Shown in pieces: positions 55,182 to 63,567 of a DNA stretch of 64,000 nucleotides (positions are counted from its first letter, which is position 1; each line of letters starts with the position of its first letter). The DNA is from Oceanidesulfovibrio indonesiensis (lineage in GTDB: Bacteria; Desulfobacterota; Desulfovibrionia; Desulfovibrionales; Desulfovibrionaceae), in assembly GCF_007625075.1 (NCBI RefSeq), contig NZ_QMIE01000003.1, forward strand, positions 105,326 through 169,325, in the 5' to 3' direction. The notes under the pieces were generated by a model. The model made no database searches and was not told the DNA's origin. It was given only the letters and a program-made list of their open reading frames with translations. Position numbers and translations under genes: made by a program.

Positions 55182-55550
55182 GTGGTTCGAGTTCGCTTCG
55201 TCATCATCGCTGCGCTTCTCTGCGTAACGTGCGCCGGCCTGCTTATCGCATGCGCTCCGCAACAGCCCATGACCATTTCGGATTTCCGCTTTCGCTGCCG
55301 TTTTGCCGAGGATCAGCGGCTCACCTACAGCGACACCATTGCCGGCTGTGACATGCAGACCCAGGCGCGCCTGTGCGACGAATACACGACGAACCTGCAA
55401 ACGAAGCACCCGAACCGCGCATCCTGCATTCAGGGGTGCCGGGACGTGTTGGCGCGCAACAGCGCCCTGACCATGTTTTCCAGCTGCTTCCACTTCGCCA
55501 CGCGTTCGCGAACAATTTGCGAGCAGTATTGCCGGCAGCATTATCCGTAA
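55182..55550 (+). CDS. Eight-cysteine lipoprotein, copy 2
   Basis: The 122-residue precursor has a signal with lipobox LIAC (C24) and eight mature cysteines at 39, 56, 65, 82, 86, 102, 113 and 117. SDFRFRCRFA, SCIQGCRDV and TICEQYCRQHY match copies 1 and 3. GTG 55182 has GGAG eight bases upstream. Between copies 1 and 2 there is a hairpin (arms 55095-55107 and 55127-55139) without a T-run, which may tune copy number per transcript. Function unknown. Confidence 0.85.
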   Translation: MVRVRFVIIAALLCVTCAGLLIACAPQQPMTISDFRFRCRFAEDQRLTYSDTIAGCDMQTQARLCDEYTTNLQTKHPNRASCIQGCRDVLARNSALTMFSSCFHFATRSRTICEQYCRQHYP

Positions 55551-55577
55551 CGCCAAAACCATGGAGACGCGCCAACA

Positions 55578-55961
55578 ATGAAACGATTCGTCCGCGTTAT
55601 TGCCGTCTTGTTGATGTTCACCGGGCTATCGTCCTGCATCACGGCGCATAAGATGGACATCTCCCATGTCCGCTTCCGCTGCCGCTTCGTTGTTGCGGAG
55701 GTTGAGGCCGGCGACCAGCTCGCTGCATCCTCGTCCTGCAACTTCTTCTTCCAGGACTACATGTGCGACCAGTACGCGGACGTGCTGCGTGTCAGCTACG
55801 AGAACCGCGAGTCCTGCATCGATGCGTGCACCGATGTCGCCACAATGTCCTCGCGGCAATACGGCGCCATGATCTGCTCTCGGCTCATCCACCGGGGCAA
55901 GACGATCTGCCAGCAGTACTGCCGTCAGCACTACGAATACTCGGACAGGCAGGAATCATGA
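55578..55961 (+). CDS. Eight-cysteine lipoprotein, copy 3
   Basis: The 127-residue precursor has the lipobox LSSC (C20) and eight mature cysteines at 35, 54, 63, 80, 84, 100, 111 and 115. VRFRCRF and ICQQYCRQHY tie it to copies 1 and 2, but the inner sequence has diverged further (CIDACTDV) and it has a short charged tail. Its TGA overlaps the moxR ATG as ATGA. That coupling ties the lipoproteins to the MoxR-DUF58-transglutaminase genes and is the best clue to their role. Confidence 0.86.
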   Translation: MKRFVRVIAVLLMFTGLSSCITAHKMDISHVRFRCRFVVAEVEAGDQLAASSSCNFFFQDYMCDQYADVLRVSYENRESCIDACTDVATMSSRQYGAMICSRLIHRGKTICQQYCRQHYEYSDRQES

Positions 55962-56929
55962 CCGCAGGCAGCAAGGAACTTGAGGACGCTGCGCTCAATC
56001 GCGCCCGCGCCGTGTTCCATGCCCTGCACGGCAACATAACCGCGGTGATGCGCGGCCAGGACCGCGCCGTGCGTTTCGTGCTCGCAGCCTTTGCCGCCGG
56101 CGGCCACGTGCTGCTGGAGGATGTGCCCGGCACGGGCAAGACCACCCTGGGCAAGTCCCTGGCCGCCTCGCTGCAGGCGACCTTCACCCGCGTACAGTTC
56201 ACGCCGGATCTCCTTCCCGCGGACATCCTCGGCGTCTCGGTGTACGATCCGGCCCGCCAGTCCTTCCGCTTCCATCCCGGCCCTGTGTTCACCAACATCC
56301 TGCTCGGCGACGAGATCAACCGCGCCTCTCCGCGCACCCAATCCGCTCTGCTGGAAGCCATGGCCGAACGGCAGGTCTCGGTGGAAGGCCGCATGATGGA
56401 ACTGAAGCCGCCGTTTTTCGTCATCGCCACCCAGAATCCTTCCGACTTCCACGGCACCTACCCCTTGCCCGAATCGCAGATGGACCGTTTCGCCATGAGC
56501 TTTCAGCTGGGGTATGTGGAACCGGAAATCGAAGCGACCGTGCTGGAAGCGCAGGTTCTCGGCCATCCCCTGGACACCTTGAAACCGTGCGCCACGCTGG
56601 ATGACGCCCTGGCGCTGATGCACGGCGCCAGTCTGGTCCGCGTGAGCCCGGAACTGACCCGCTACATGGTGGACCTGGCGGCGGCCACGCGCACCGAACC
56701 CGGAGTGCGGCTCGGCGCCGGCCCCCGCGCCTCCCTCACCCTCATGCGGTGCGCCCAGGCGCTCTCACTCGCGGACGGCCACGACTTCGTCATACCGGAC
56801 GCCGTGCAGGAAGCCGCGCCTGTGGTGCTGCCCCACAGAATAGTCCTGGAATCCCAGGCCGAGTACGCCGGCGAGACCGCGCACGCGGTGGTGGGCCGGC
56901 TGCTGGAATCCATCCCCGTGCCGGCATGA
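55958..56929 (+). CDS. moxR: MoxR-family AAA+ ATPase
   Basis: The 323-residue ATPase has Walker A GTGKTT (58-63), Walker B LLGDEIN (115-121), sensor 1 FFVIATQNPSDFHGTYPLPE and the arginine finger region of AAA_3 proteins. MoxR ATPases act as chaperone-like remodelers for the maturation of metal enzymes or envelope complexes, usually beside DUF58 proteins, as here. ATG 55958 is set by the ATGA overlap with the third lipoprotein; the longer frame upstream lies in that gene. The stop again overlaps the DUF58 start. Confidence 0.93.
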   Translation: MTAGSKELEDAALNRARAVFHALHGNITAVMRGQDRAVRFVLAAFAAGGHVLLEDVPGTGKTTLGKSLAASLQATFTRVQFTPDLLPADILGVSVYDPARQSFRFHPGPVFTNILLGDEINRASPRTQSALLEAMAERQVSVEGRMMELKPPFFVIATQNPSDFHGTYPLPESQMDRFAMSFQLGYVEPEIEATVLEAQVLGHPLDTLKPCATLDDALALMHGASLVRVSPELTRYMVDLAAATRTEPGVRLGAGPRASLTLMRCAQALSLADGHDFVIPDAVQEAAPVVLPHRIVLESQAEYAGETAHAVVGRLLESIPVPA

Positions 56930-58227
56930 AGGGCCATCCTCCGCTCCGCGTCCGCTTTGCCCGCTCTCTCGCCGCAAAGGCGGCGTGGGCGCTCTCCCGC
57001 TTCACTGCTGCGGGAAAGCTCGTGCTGCTCGGATACGGGGTGACCATCTTCTTTGTGGTGGATACACGCACGACTCTGAACTACCAGATATTCGGCTTGC
57101 TCATCGCACTGCTGCTCTTCGCCGTGTCCCTGGGCCTTATGCGCAAAGGAAGCTTTTCCTTACGTCGCATGCTTCCGCGGCACGCCACCGTGGGCGTGCC
57201 CCTGCGCTACGTCGTGCAGATAAGGAACATGGGATTGGTCGAAACCAGATCCCTGGATTTCAACGAGGACATCGCCTGGAGCGAAACCGATCCGCCGCGA
57301 CCCGCAGCCCGTGTCCTGCCGGCCTCCATCGATTCCATTCCAGCCGGTGAAGAACACAACGTATCCATGCAATTGCTGCCATTGACTCGCGGCGTGCTCG
57401 AATTTCGGACCGGCATTCTGGGATTGGTGGATCCCCTCGGACTTTACAAGAGGCTTCTGCCATTGCCCGCGCCGGAAAAGCTCGTGGTGCTGCCGCGCAC
57501 ATATCCCGTACCCTCGCTGGACCTGCGTGCCGGCAGACGCTATCAACCAGGCGGCAGACGGACCTCGCTCTCTTCGGGAGACTCCCAGGAGTTCGCCGGG
57601 CTGCGGGACTACCGGCCCGGCGATCCGGTACGCCACATCCACTGGCCCAGCTTCGCACGGTTCGGCGAGCCCAAGGTCAAGGAGTTCCAGGACGAATACC
57701 AGACGCGGCTGGCGCTGGTGTTGGACACGTTTCCCTGGAGACATCTCCGCACATGGCGCGCTCCTCTGGAAGGACAGCCGGCTCACCAGGACTCAATACA
57801 GGAGTCTGTGTTCGAGGCCGCTGTGAGCGTGGCCGCCTCCCTGGCCGCGGCAAAGCGGCCGCAGGACACCACCCTGGACCTCCTCTTCGTGGCAGACAAG
57901 GCGCGGCAAGTGAGCGCCGAACGCGGCCGGGCCGACGAGCACGGCCTGCTCGAAGCGCTGGCTGCCGTCACCCCGTGCATGGACAAGCCCTTCGACGTGC
58001 TTGAGCGCGTTGTGCTGCGCCATGCCGCGCTCGTCGGCGGCGTTGTTCTCGTGCTCCTCGCCTGGGATGACCGCCGGCGCAGCCTTGTCGACAGTCTGCG
58101 CGCCGCCGGGTTGACGATTCGCACCGTACTCGTGGCCGATCCCCCAGCTTCGGCCATGGAAGGCCTTCCGCCACCGGACGCGATCATCCGTCCGGACCAC
58201 ATCGAACAGGATCTGGCCGCCCTATGA
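56926..58227 (+). CDS. DUF58 protein
   Basis: The 433-residue protein has two membrane helices near the N-terminus (about 33-52 and 57-73) and the DUF58 signature RDYRPGDPVRHIHWPSFARFGEPKVKEF, followed by a von Willebrand-like region (LALVLDTF). DUF58 proteins are constant partners of MoxR ATPases and are thought to present or bind the substrate. It overlaps both neighbours by four bases, so MoxR, DUF58 and the transglutaminase are translated as one unit. Confidence 0.92.
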   Translation: MKGHPPLRVRFARSLAAKAAWALSRFTAAGKLVLLGYGVTIFFVVDTRTTLNYQIFGLLIALLLFAVSLGLMRKGSFSLRRMLPRHATVGVPLRYVVQIRNMGLVETRSLDFNEDIAWSETDPPRPAARVLPASIDSIPAGEEHNVSMQLLPLTRGVLEFRTGILGLVDPLGLYKRLLPLPAPEKLVVLPRTYPVPSLDLRAGRRYQPGGRRTSLSSGDSQEFAGLRDYRPGDPVRHIHWPSFARFGEPKVKEFQDEYQTRLALVLDTFPWRHLRTWRAPLEGQPAHQDSIQESVFEAAVSVAASLAAAKRPQDTTLDLLFVADKARQVSAERGRADEHGLLEALAAVTPCMDKPFDVLERVVLRHAALVGGVVLVLLAWDDRRRSLVDSLRAAGLTIRTVLVADPPASAMEGLPPPDAIIRPDHIEQDLAAL

Positions 58228-60182
58228 AGACGCCGCCGCTGCTCATAGGCCTTGCTCTGCTTCTGTGGGGGTGGATGTCCGGAATGCTCTGGATCGCCGT
58301 GTTGCTGGCGCTGCTGTTCGAGGCCCGCTGGATGACCCGCGCCGTCCTGGAACTCTCGGACACGGCCATCACGCTGTTCTTCGACATCTGCCTGCTCATC
58401 GCGGCCGGCGCCGCCCTCTCGCTCTTTCTCTCCCCGGACGATCCGCCGGTGGCCAAAACCCTGCTCGTCTGGCTGCCGCTGGTGTTCGCGCCGCTGGCGC
58501 TGGCCCAGGCATACAGCCAGCGTGCGCGGCTGCCCTTCTCAGCCCTGGCCCGGCTTCCTGGCATGGGAAAGAAAAGCCCCCATCCGGACGAAGCCGACGC
58601 CTTTCGGCCCGGCTTCCACTTTCCGTCCATATACGCAGGCATGGTCTGCATCGCGGCCGCCGGCGCCAATCGTGAGTATGCGTACTTCTATCCGGCGCTC
58701 GCCGTGCTTGCCGCACTGTTTCTGTATGCAAATCGTCCAGCCCGAGTCCGGCCAATCCCATGGGCCGCAATCCTGCTGCTGGCCCTGGGCTCCGGCTTCA
58801 TAGCCCAGGACGGCATCCAGCGTGCCCAGCAGTGGGCCCGGTCCTACGTCCAGCGCATGGTCCACGGTCCGTACCAGGTCCGCACCGCCATCGGCGAACT
58901 CGGGGAGCTCAAGATTTCACGGCGCATCCTCATGCGCGTGGCGCTGCCGGAAACGATAGACCCGCCGATCCTCCTGGCCACCGCCGGCTACGACTTCTTC
59001 GACGGCTCCCGCTGGCTGGCCACCAACTCCACCTTCGTGCCCCTGGAGCCCGTACCCGGCGTCGATATATACCGGCTCGCGCCGGAGGTTCAGACCGCGT
59101 CACCAGACAATCCGCAGCAAAACTCGATGTCCCTGCGCGTGTTCCAGAACCTGTTCCGCGGCAAAGGTCTGCTCGCCCTGCCCCTGGACACAGAGGAAGT
59201 CTCCGACGTGGATGCCGACCTCGTGGAAAGCAACGTGCTCGGATCCGTGCTCGTGGACGACGCTCCCGGTTTCATCGCCTACAACGCGACCATGCGCGCC
59301 GGAGCGCGACGGCTGGGAACTCCACTTCCCACCGATACACTGGTGCCGCCGCCCCATCGCGCTGTTCTGGAAGAGCTCGTGGGATCGCTCGGCCTGCGAG
59401 AGCTCGACCCGGCCGACGCAGCGCGAAAGGTGCGGGATTATTTCCATGGAAACTTCACCTACAGCGTCGTGCTCACACGCGAACGGCCCGACCTCGGCCC
59501 CCTCGAAGAGTTTCTTACCGTGTCCCGCTCCGGCCACTGCGAGTATTTCGCCACGGCGGCGGTTCTGCTCTTGCGTCAGGCAGGCATCCCGGCGCGGTAC
59601 GCCCTGGGGTACGCGGTCTGGGAACCCGGCGACGCCGACGCGCGAATGTTCCTCGTGCGCGAGAGCCATGCCCATTCGTGGCCACGGTTCTGGGCAAACG
59701 GACGCTGGATGGACATGGACCCTACACCACCGCTCTGGTACCCGCAGGAAACCGAGCCCCTGTCATCGTTGCAATGGCTCTGGGACTGGCGGGCGGACGT
59801 TTCTTTCGCGTTTATGCGCTGGCGGCATACGGCGCAGAACTCGGCCGCCCGAGGATGGTTGGTGGCCGGCGCAGTGGTGCTGGCGGTGTTTCTCGCTGCT
59901 CGGCTGGCGCGGCGGGGCGGGCTGCGCCGCCGGCGCGAGGCTGTCAAAGCAAAGCGTGAACAGACCATGTTTTTCGGTGCCGATTCGCCCTTCTACGAAC
60001 TCATCGCTAACGATGAACGACGCACGCCTCGGGCTTCCGGCGAACCCATGCTGTCCTGGCTGGCACGTTCCGGAGCCAAGCACCTCATTCCAATGGCCAG
60101 GCTTCACTACCGCTATCGGTTCGACCCCAGACGCGACGACGATTCCGTGAAGCGAGAGCTGGAGCGCCATAAAGCCGACTGA
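58224..60182 (+). CDS. Membrane transglutaminase-like protein (TgpA type)
   Basis: The 652-residue protein has about six N-terminal helices (to residue ~200), a periplasmic transglutaminase-like core and one late helix (about 545-560) before a cytoplasmic tail. The triad is complete: C439 in SGHCEYFATAAVLLLRQAG, H484 in AHSWPRF and D499 in WMDMDPTP. TgpA proteins accompany MoxR-DUF58 operons and are essential in Pseudomonas aeruginosa; their periplasmic substrate is unknown. The cysteine-rich lipoproteins at the head of this operon are possible substrates or guards. Confidence 0.92.
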   Translation: MKTPPLLIGLALLLWGWMSGMLWIAVLLALLFEARWMTRAVLELSDTAITLFFDICLLIAAGAALSLFLSPDDPPVAKTLLVWLPLVFAPLALAQAYSQRARLPFSALARLPGMGKKSPHPDEADAFRPGFHFPSIYAGMVCIAAAGANREYAYFYPALAVLAALFLYANRPARVRPIPWAAILLLALGSGFIAQDGIQRAQQWARSYVQRMVHGPYQVRTAIGELGELKISRRILMRVALPETIDPPILLATAGYDFFDGSRWLATNSTFVPLEPVPGVDIYRLAPEVQTASPDNPQQNSMSLRVFQNLFRGKGLLALPLDTEEVSDVDADLVESNVLGSVLVDDAPGFIAYNATMRAGARRLGTPLPTDTLVPPPHRAVLEELVGSLGLRELDPADAARKVRDYFHGNFTYSVVLTRERPDLGPLEEFLTVSRSGHCEYFATAAVLLLRQAGIPARYALGYAVWEPGDADARMFLVRESHAHSWPRFWANGRWMDMDPTPPLWYPQETEPLSSLQWLWDWRADVSFAFMRWRHTAQNSAARGWLVAGAVVLAVFLAARLARRGGLRRRREAVKAKREQTMFFGADSPFYELIANDERRTPRASGEPMLSWLARSGAKHLIPMARLHYRYRFDPRRDDDSVKRELERHKAD

Positions 60183-60304
60183 CCCGGTGTGCGCACATCT
60201 GCCGAAATCCCCCCATTGCGCTGCGTCGTCTGGTGGCTATTTTTAAATAAAGATTGTTGGCTCCGGCCCATCGAACCAGAGTACCCCAACACAAAGGAGG
60301 GGTT

Positions 60305-60538
60305 ATGTACTACATTACAGCAGCGAGGTTCCCCAGGGAGTCCTACGAAAAGGACGAGGTCGTCCGCGAGCGGGCGGAGAAGACACGGCGCCATCTGGAA
60401 GAACTGGCGCTGGACAACGGTTTGGATCCCGAAAAGAATGTGACGTTGACCAAGGCGGACGACGAGGTCCGCATAGGCGTGAGCGAAGAGTTCGACGAGT
60501 ACCTGCGTGAAGCGCCAGGTACGTGGCGTCATTATTAG
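60305..60538 (+). CDS. Small acidic protein of unknown function
   Basis: The 77-residue protein is highly charged (EKDEVVRERAEKTRRHLEEL helix; NVTLTKADDEVRIGVSEEFDEYL). It starts at ATG 60305 behind AAAGGAGGGG, a near-perfect ribosome site, and ends 25 bases before a strong terminator. This suggests high expression of a single small gene. No family was recognised and no signal peptide is present. Confidence 0.82.
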   Translation: MYYITAARFPRESYEKDEVVRERAEKTRRHLEELALDNGLDPEKNVTLTKADDEVRIGVSEEFDEYLREAPGTWRHY

Positions 60539-60562
60539 AGCGTGGTTGTATTGCGACAACCG

Positions 60563-60592
60563 GCCGGCCCAAATATCGGGTCGGCTTTTTTT
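60563..60592 (+). terminator. Intrinsic terminator
   Basis: An 8-bp stem (60563-60570 with 60578-60585, one G-U pair) and 7-base loop is followed by seven T (60586-60592). It ends the small acidic gene and reaches the bactofilin stop on the other strand, so it may work both ways. Confidence 0.88.
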
Positions 60593-61010
60593 ATCGCTTG
60601 AACCAGGATTTCTTTTCGGCTGCGCCGGTGACTGCGGCCCCTTCACCGGGCGATACCGGCGTAGCCGGGCTCTGCGGCTTGCCCTGGTTCATGATGATGC
60701 GCCCCTCGAAGCGCGCACCTTCTTCCATGTGAATGACGGACGTCGTGAGAGTGCCGCTGAACTGGGAGCCTTTCTGGAGCGTGGCTTTGGTGGATGTCGC
60801 GACGTCGCCGTCGATGGATCCAGCGGAAACGAGCTCCCCGACCTTGACCTCCCCTTCCACCTTGGCCCTTTCGCCCAGCACGAGCATGCCTTCGGATTCG
60901 ATGGTCCCATTGAAGCCGCTATCGATGCGCACCATTCCGCTGAAGCGGAGCGTGCCTTCAAACGTGGTGCCCGCGCCCAGAAACGCGTGAATCTCATTTT
61001 TTCCGGCCAT
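60591..61010 (-). CDS. Bactofilin
   Basis: The 139-residue protein has the bactofilin (DUF583) right-handed beta-helix core: TTFEGTLRFSGMVRIDSGFNGTIESEGMLVLGERAKVEGEVKVGELVSAGSIDGDV is shown by its repeated G/V pattern from residues ~12 to 105, flanked by short disordered ends. Bactofilins polymerise without nucleotides and scaffold cell-wall enzymes or polar complexes. ATG 61010 has GAGGA seven bases upstream. It is divergent from the STAS gene. Confidence 0.9.
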   Translation of the reverse strand: MAGKNEIHAFLGAGTTFEGTLRFSGMVRIDSGFNGTIESEGMLVLGERAKVEGEVKVGELVSAGSIDGDVATSTKATLQKGSQFSGTLTTSVIHMEEGARFEGRIIMNQGKPQSPATPVSPGEGAAVTGAAEKKSWFKR

Positions 61011-61163
61011 GATTTTTCCTCGATGCGCAACAGGAAGGTGGGACCGCCAACCAGCTTCCTGCAGCATTGAAAATACACCACGTCTGCAGGCGCCGCACGG
61101 GCTCTTTTGACTACCCCATGCCCGATGTGGAGTCCAGCGTTAATTCGGTCAACGCTCCAGTGT

Positions 61164-61192
61164 TGCACCTCACGAAAAAATGTCATATCAAT
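61164..61192 (+). promoter_or_regulatory. Candidate promoter of the STAS gene
   Basis: The sequence reads TTGCAC, 17 bases, TATCAA, about 65 bases before ATG 61258. The leader contains a small CCGGC/GCCGG hairpin. Confidence 0.5.
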
Positions 61193-61257
61193 AGCTTATA
61201 GTACGAAAGTATACCACCTACTCCGGCTTTCGATACGCCGGGACTGCGGAGCAACGC

Positions 61258-61605
61258 ATGACGCCCACCAGGAAATCAGCGCCCAAAAATGCCTATTCCT
61301 TTGATATCGATGGCAACGCCCTCATTATTCGGCTTGAGGGTGAGGTCACGCTGAAAGTCACGCCGGACCTGAAGCAGGAAATGGTAAAGGCCCTGGAGCG
61401 GTCTGCACAGGATGGGATACACGAAGTAGTGGTCGATCTCTCGGGCACGTCCTTCATGGACTCGACGGGGATAAGCAGTCTGGTGGTGCTGCGCAAACGA
61501 AGCAAGGAGCTTGGTCTTACCATGCGACTGGTCAATCCCAGTCAGCAGGTCCGCAAGATCCTCTCCCTCGTTCAACTCACGCAGTATTTCAATATCGAGG
61601 GGTAG
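61258..61605 (+). CDS. STAS-domain anti-sigma factor antagonist
   Basis: The 115-residue protein is a single STAS domain of the SpoIIAA/RsbV type: IRLEGEVTLKVTPDLKQEM, VVVDLSGTSFMDSTGISSL and LVNPSQQVRKILSLVQL. S69 in MDSTG is the site normally phosphorylated by a partner RsbW-like kinase. No such kinase or phosphatase gene is in the window. The partner switch it belongs to is therefore encoded elsewhere. Confidence 0.9.
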   Translation: MTPTRKSAPKNAYSFDIDGNALIIRLEGEVTLKVTPDLKQEMVKALERSAQDGIHEVVVDLSGTSFMDSTGISSLVVLRKRSKELGLTMRLVNPSQQVRKILSLVQLTQYFNIEG

Positions 61606-61736
61606 CAGGTCTCTGAGAACGTCATTTTACGCGGTGTTTTCAAAGATATCCCGTGCAAGGCTCGAACAAAGCGCCTGTTGAACAACCTCCGAATGGTGGA
61701 TTATATTCCGCATCCGGTCCCGCAGGCTCGCCCCGG

Positions 61737-62462
61737 TCACGGCAGGGTCCGGCCCATCCAGACGACTATACCAAGGATTGCCAGACCATGACGCCCTGCC
61801 GGCAGGGATTCGTCGCCCTCGCTTGAACCGAGAACGATCTCGTCCGCTCGCCGCCGTACTCTGCGCATGACCACATCCGGCCCGAATCGAAGGACGTGCA
61901 GCGCGCCTTCCACAATGTCCTTTCGTGACTCGTCCACAAGCAGCCAGTCTCCGCGCTCTGCCCCCACCGCCGCATGCCTGTGCTCTACGGAAACCAGACG
62001 GAGCGCCCCGGATTCGCCGAACTGATCGAGAAACACTTCGGAAAACGAAACTGGCGGCGCAAGCGAATCGTCCAGCGCAAGGCCGTCGCCACGAGCGGAA
62101 AGGGCCAGCCGCGCCACCGGAATTTCCCGGGATCGCTTCTGGGGGCGTGTACCGGAGGGCATGACGGCTTCCTGCGGCCGTAAAAGAGGTCCGGCAGATT
62201 CGGCCTGTTGGTCGATGCGTCTGGGGCCCAGGCCCATTTCCAGCCACACGGGGTTAGCGCTGTACGGAGGGCGGCTCAGTTTGAGGAGCCAGGAGGCAGG
62301 TAAGGCGCCGCGCGTTTTCGCGTCGGAGATGGCAGCCTTTCCCACGCCGAGGATTTCGGCGAGTTCGGTCTGCGAGGATGCGTTCGTGACCTCGATCATC
62401 CGACCGAGCACAGCCGCCGCATCTATGCTGCCGGAATCGGTTGAACGCATTTCCCTGTCCAT
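61737..62462 (-). CDS. CI/S24-like repressor lacking the cleavage motif
   Basis: The 241-residue protein has an N-terminal CI-type HTH (AAVLGRMIEVTNASSQTELAEILG, VGKAAISDAKTRGALPASWLLKL) as in phage CI-like repressors of Desulfovibrio and enterobacteria. The C-terminal part follows the S24 fold (GDWLLVDESRKDIVEGALHVLRFG, VVMRRVRR). At the place of the catalytic GDSM the sequence reads VEHRHAAV, so self-cleavage should be lost. It may be a domesticated regulator that is not inducible by RecA. No phage genes lie nearby. ATG 62462 has only a weak ribosome site. Confidence 0.82.
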   Translation of the reverse strand: MDREMRSTDSGSIDAAAVLGRMIEVTNASSQTELAEILGVGKAAISDAKTRGALPASWLLKLSRPPYSANPVWLEMGLGPRRIDQQAESAGPLLRPQEAVMPSGTRPQKRSREIPVARLALSARGDGLALDDSLAPPVSFSEVFLDQFGESGALRLVSVEHRHAAVGAERGDWLLVDESRKDIVEGALHVLRFGPDVVMRRVRRRADEIVLGSSEGDESLPAGRHGLAILGIVVWMGRTLP

Positions 62463-62632
62463 GAAGTCGAGTACCCGAAAAATACTCCGCTGTAGGATTG
62501 ATGGAGCAGTTCACCGGCTCTGCCCATCGCTTGCGCCCCCGCCACGCCAATGCGCTGCTCGCGGTCCGCAACCTGTCTCGTCTTTCCGGGCTCTCATTAT
62601 TCCGTGAGCCGGAGGACTGCGGCACAGTCAGA

Positions 62633-62941
62633 TCAGACCACAATCACCGAGTTGTCAGCGCTCGCGTAGGGGCTGTAGACATACTTGTCCGCTTCCCAGT
62701 CGTTTTCCCATTTTTCGTCGTTCACGAGAAAACGATAGTGGTACTCGTTGCCCACTTCCAGATCGAGCGTCACGGTGAAGCCGCCGGTCTTCAGCTTCTT
62801 CATGGGTGCGGCGGTCTTGTCCCAATCATTGAAATCGCCCACAAGACAGGCGCTTTCCGCTCCATCGGAAGCTTCCTTGGGAAGCTTGAAGGTCACTTTG
62901 CAGATCGGCTTGGATTTCAAATACTTCTTACTGACAGGCAT
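62633..62941 (-). CDS. Stand-alone CBM48/AMPK-type glycogen-binding protein
   Basis: The 102-residue protein is one CBM48 (isoamylase N-terminal/AMPK-beta) domain: VTFKLPKEA, ACLVGDFNDWDKTAAPMKK, GGFTVTLDLEVGNEYHYRFLVNDEKWENDWEADKY. The tryptophans in FNDW and KWENDW are the glycogen contacts. The domain normally sits on branching or debranching enzymes or AMPK-beta, but here it stands alone. ATG 62941 has GAGGAG six bases upstream. No glycogen enzyme is adjacent. Confidence 0.9.
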   Translation of the reverse strand: MPVSKKYLKSKPICKVTFKLPKEASDGAESACLVGDFNDWDKTAAPMKKLKTGGFTVTLDLEVGNEYHYRFLVNDEKWENDWEADKYVYSPYASADNSVIVV

Positions 62942-63137
62942 TGTCGTCTCCTCGCTGCGACGTGCGCAAATACTTCGGTTTTTTCGAGTCGTCAGCGGTC
63001 GCTGCAGCACCACGGCTTGTTTGCAACGTAAGCCGCAGGCGCCATCCGCTATTTCAACAATACCATTCTACAGAAAAACCGCAAGCGGCCTGAACCACTT
63101 GTCACCCGTCCGTCACTGCCGAAAGGAGATCAGGAAG

Positions 63138-63542
63138 CTATTCGTTGGCGGCGATATCCTGGTCCTGGCCAAGCGCCTCCCCAAGAAAATCGCTCTGGCG
63201 TGCATCTTCCTGCAGTCCGCACAGCCCTTTGACGGCGGTGAGCAGGTCGGCAGCGTTTATCGTGACGTCAAAAAGGCCGTTGTTGATGCGGCACAGCTGC
63301 CCTTCGCGCTTGATGATGTAGGCGCGTCGCTCTTTGGATGCGCCGGCGCCGCTGACCACGGAATAGGCCTGATGCCCATCGCTGGTGACATAGAGACGTT
63401 GCACGGTGAGCGTTCCGGTTTCTCCGTCATAGAAGGAGTTCTCGGCATGCACCCTGCCCTGGAAGACGATACTTGCGCCGGCATCGTTGACCAGGGTAAT
63501 CTCTTCGAAAGAGCCCTGGTCTTGTGCGTGTTTCTCTTCCAT
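63138..63542 (-). CDS. Unknown small protein
   Basis: The 134-residue soluble protein shows alternating strands (ASIVFQGRVHAENSFYDGETGTLTVQRLYVTSDGHQAYSVVSG fits this at ~25-65) and a C-terminal helix ending acidic. Two cysteines only. I do not recognise the family. ATG 63542 has GGAGGG upstream and lies 26 bases after the HTH gene, so the two are one transcript and may be regulator and target or a co-regulator. Confidence 0.75.
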   Translation of the reverse strand: MEEKHAQDQGSFEEITLVNDAGASIVFQGRVHAENSFYDGETGTLTVQRLYVTSDGHQAYSVVSGAGASKERRAYIIKREGQLCRINNGLFDVTINAADLLTAVKGLCGLQEDARQSDFLGEALGQDQDIAANE

Positions 63543-63567
63543 CTGTCTCCCTCCTTGCAAAACGGCC

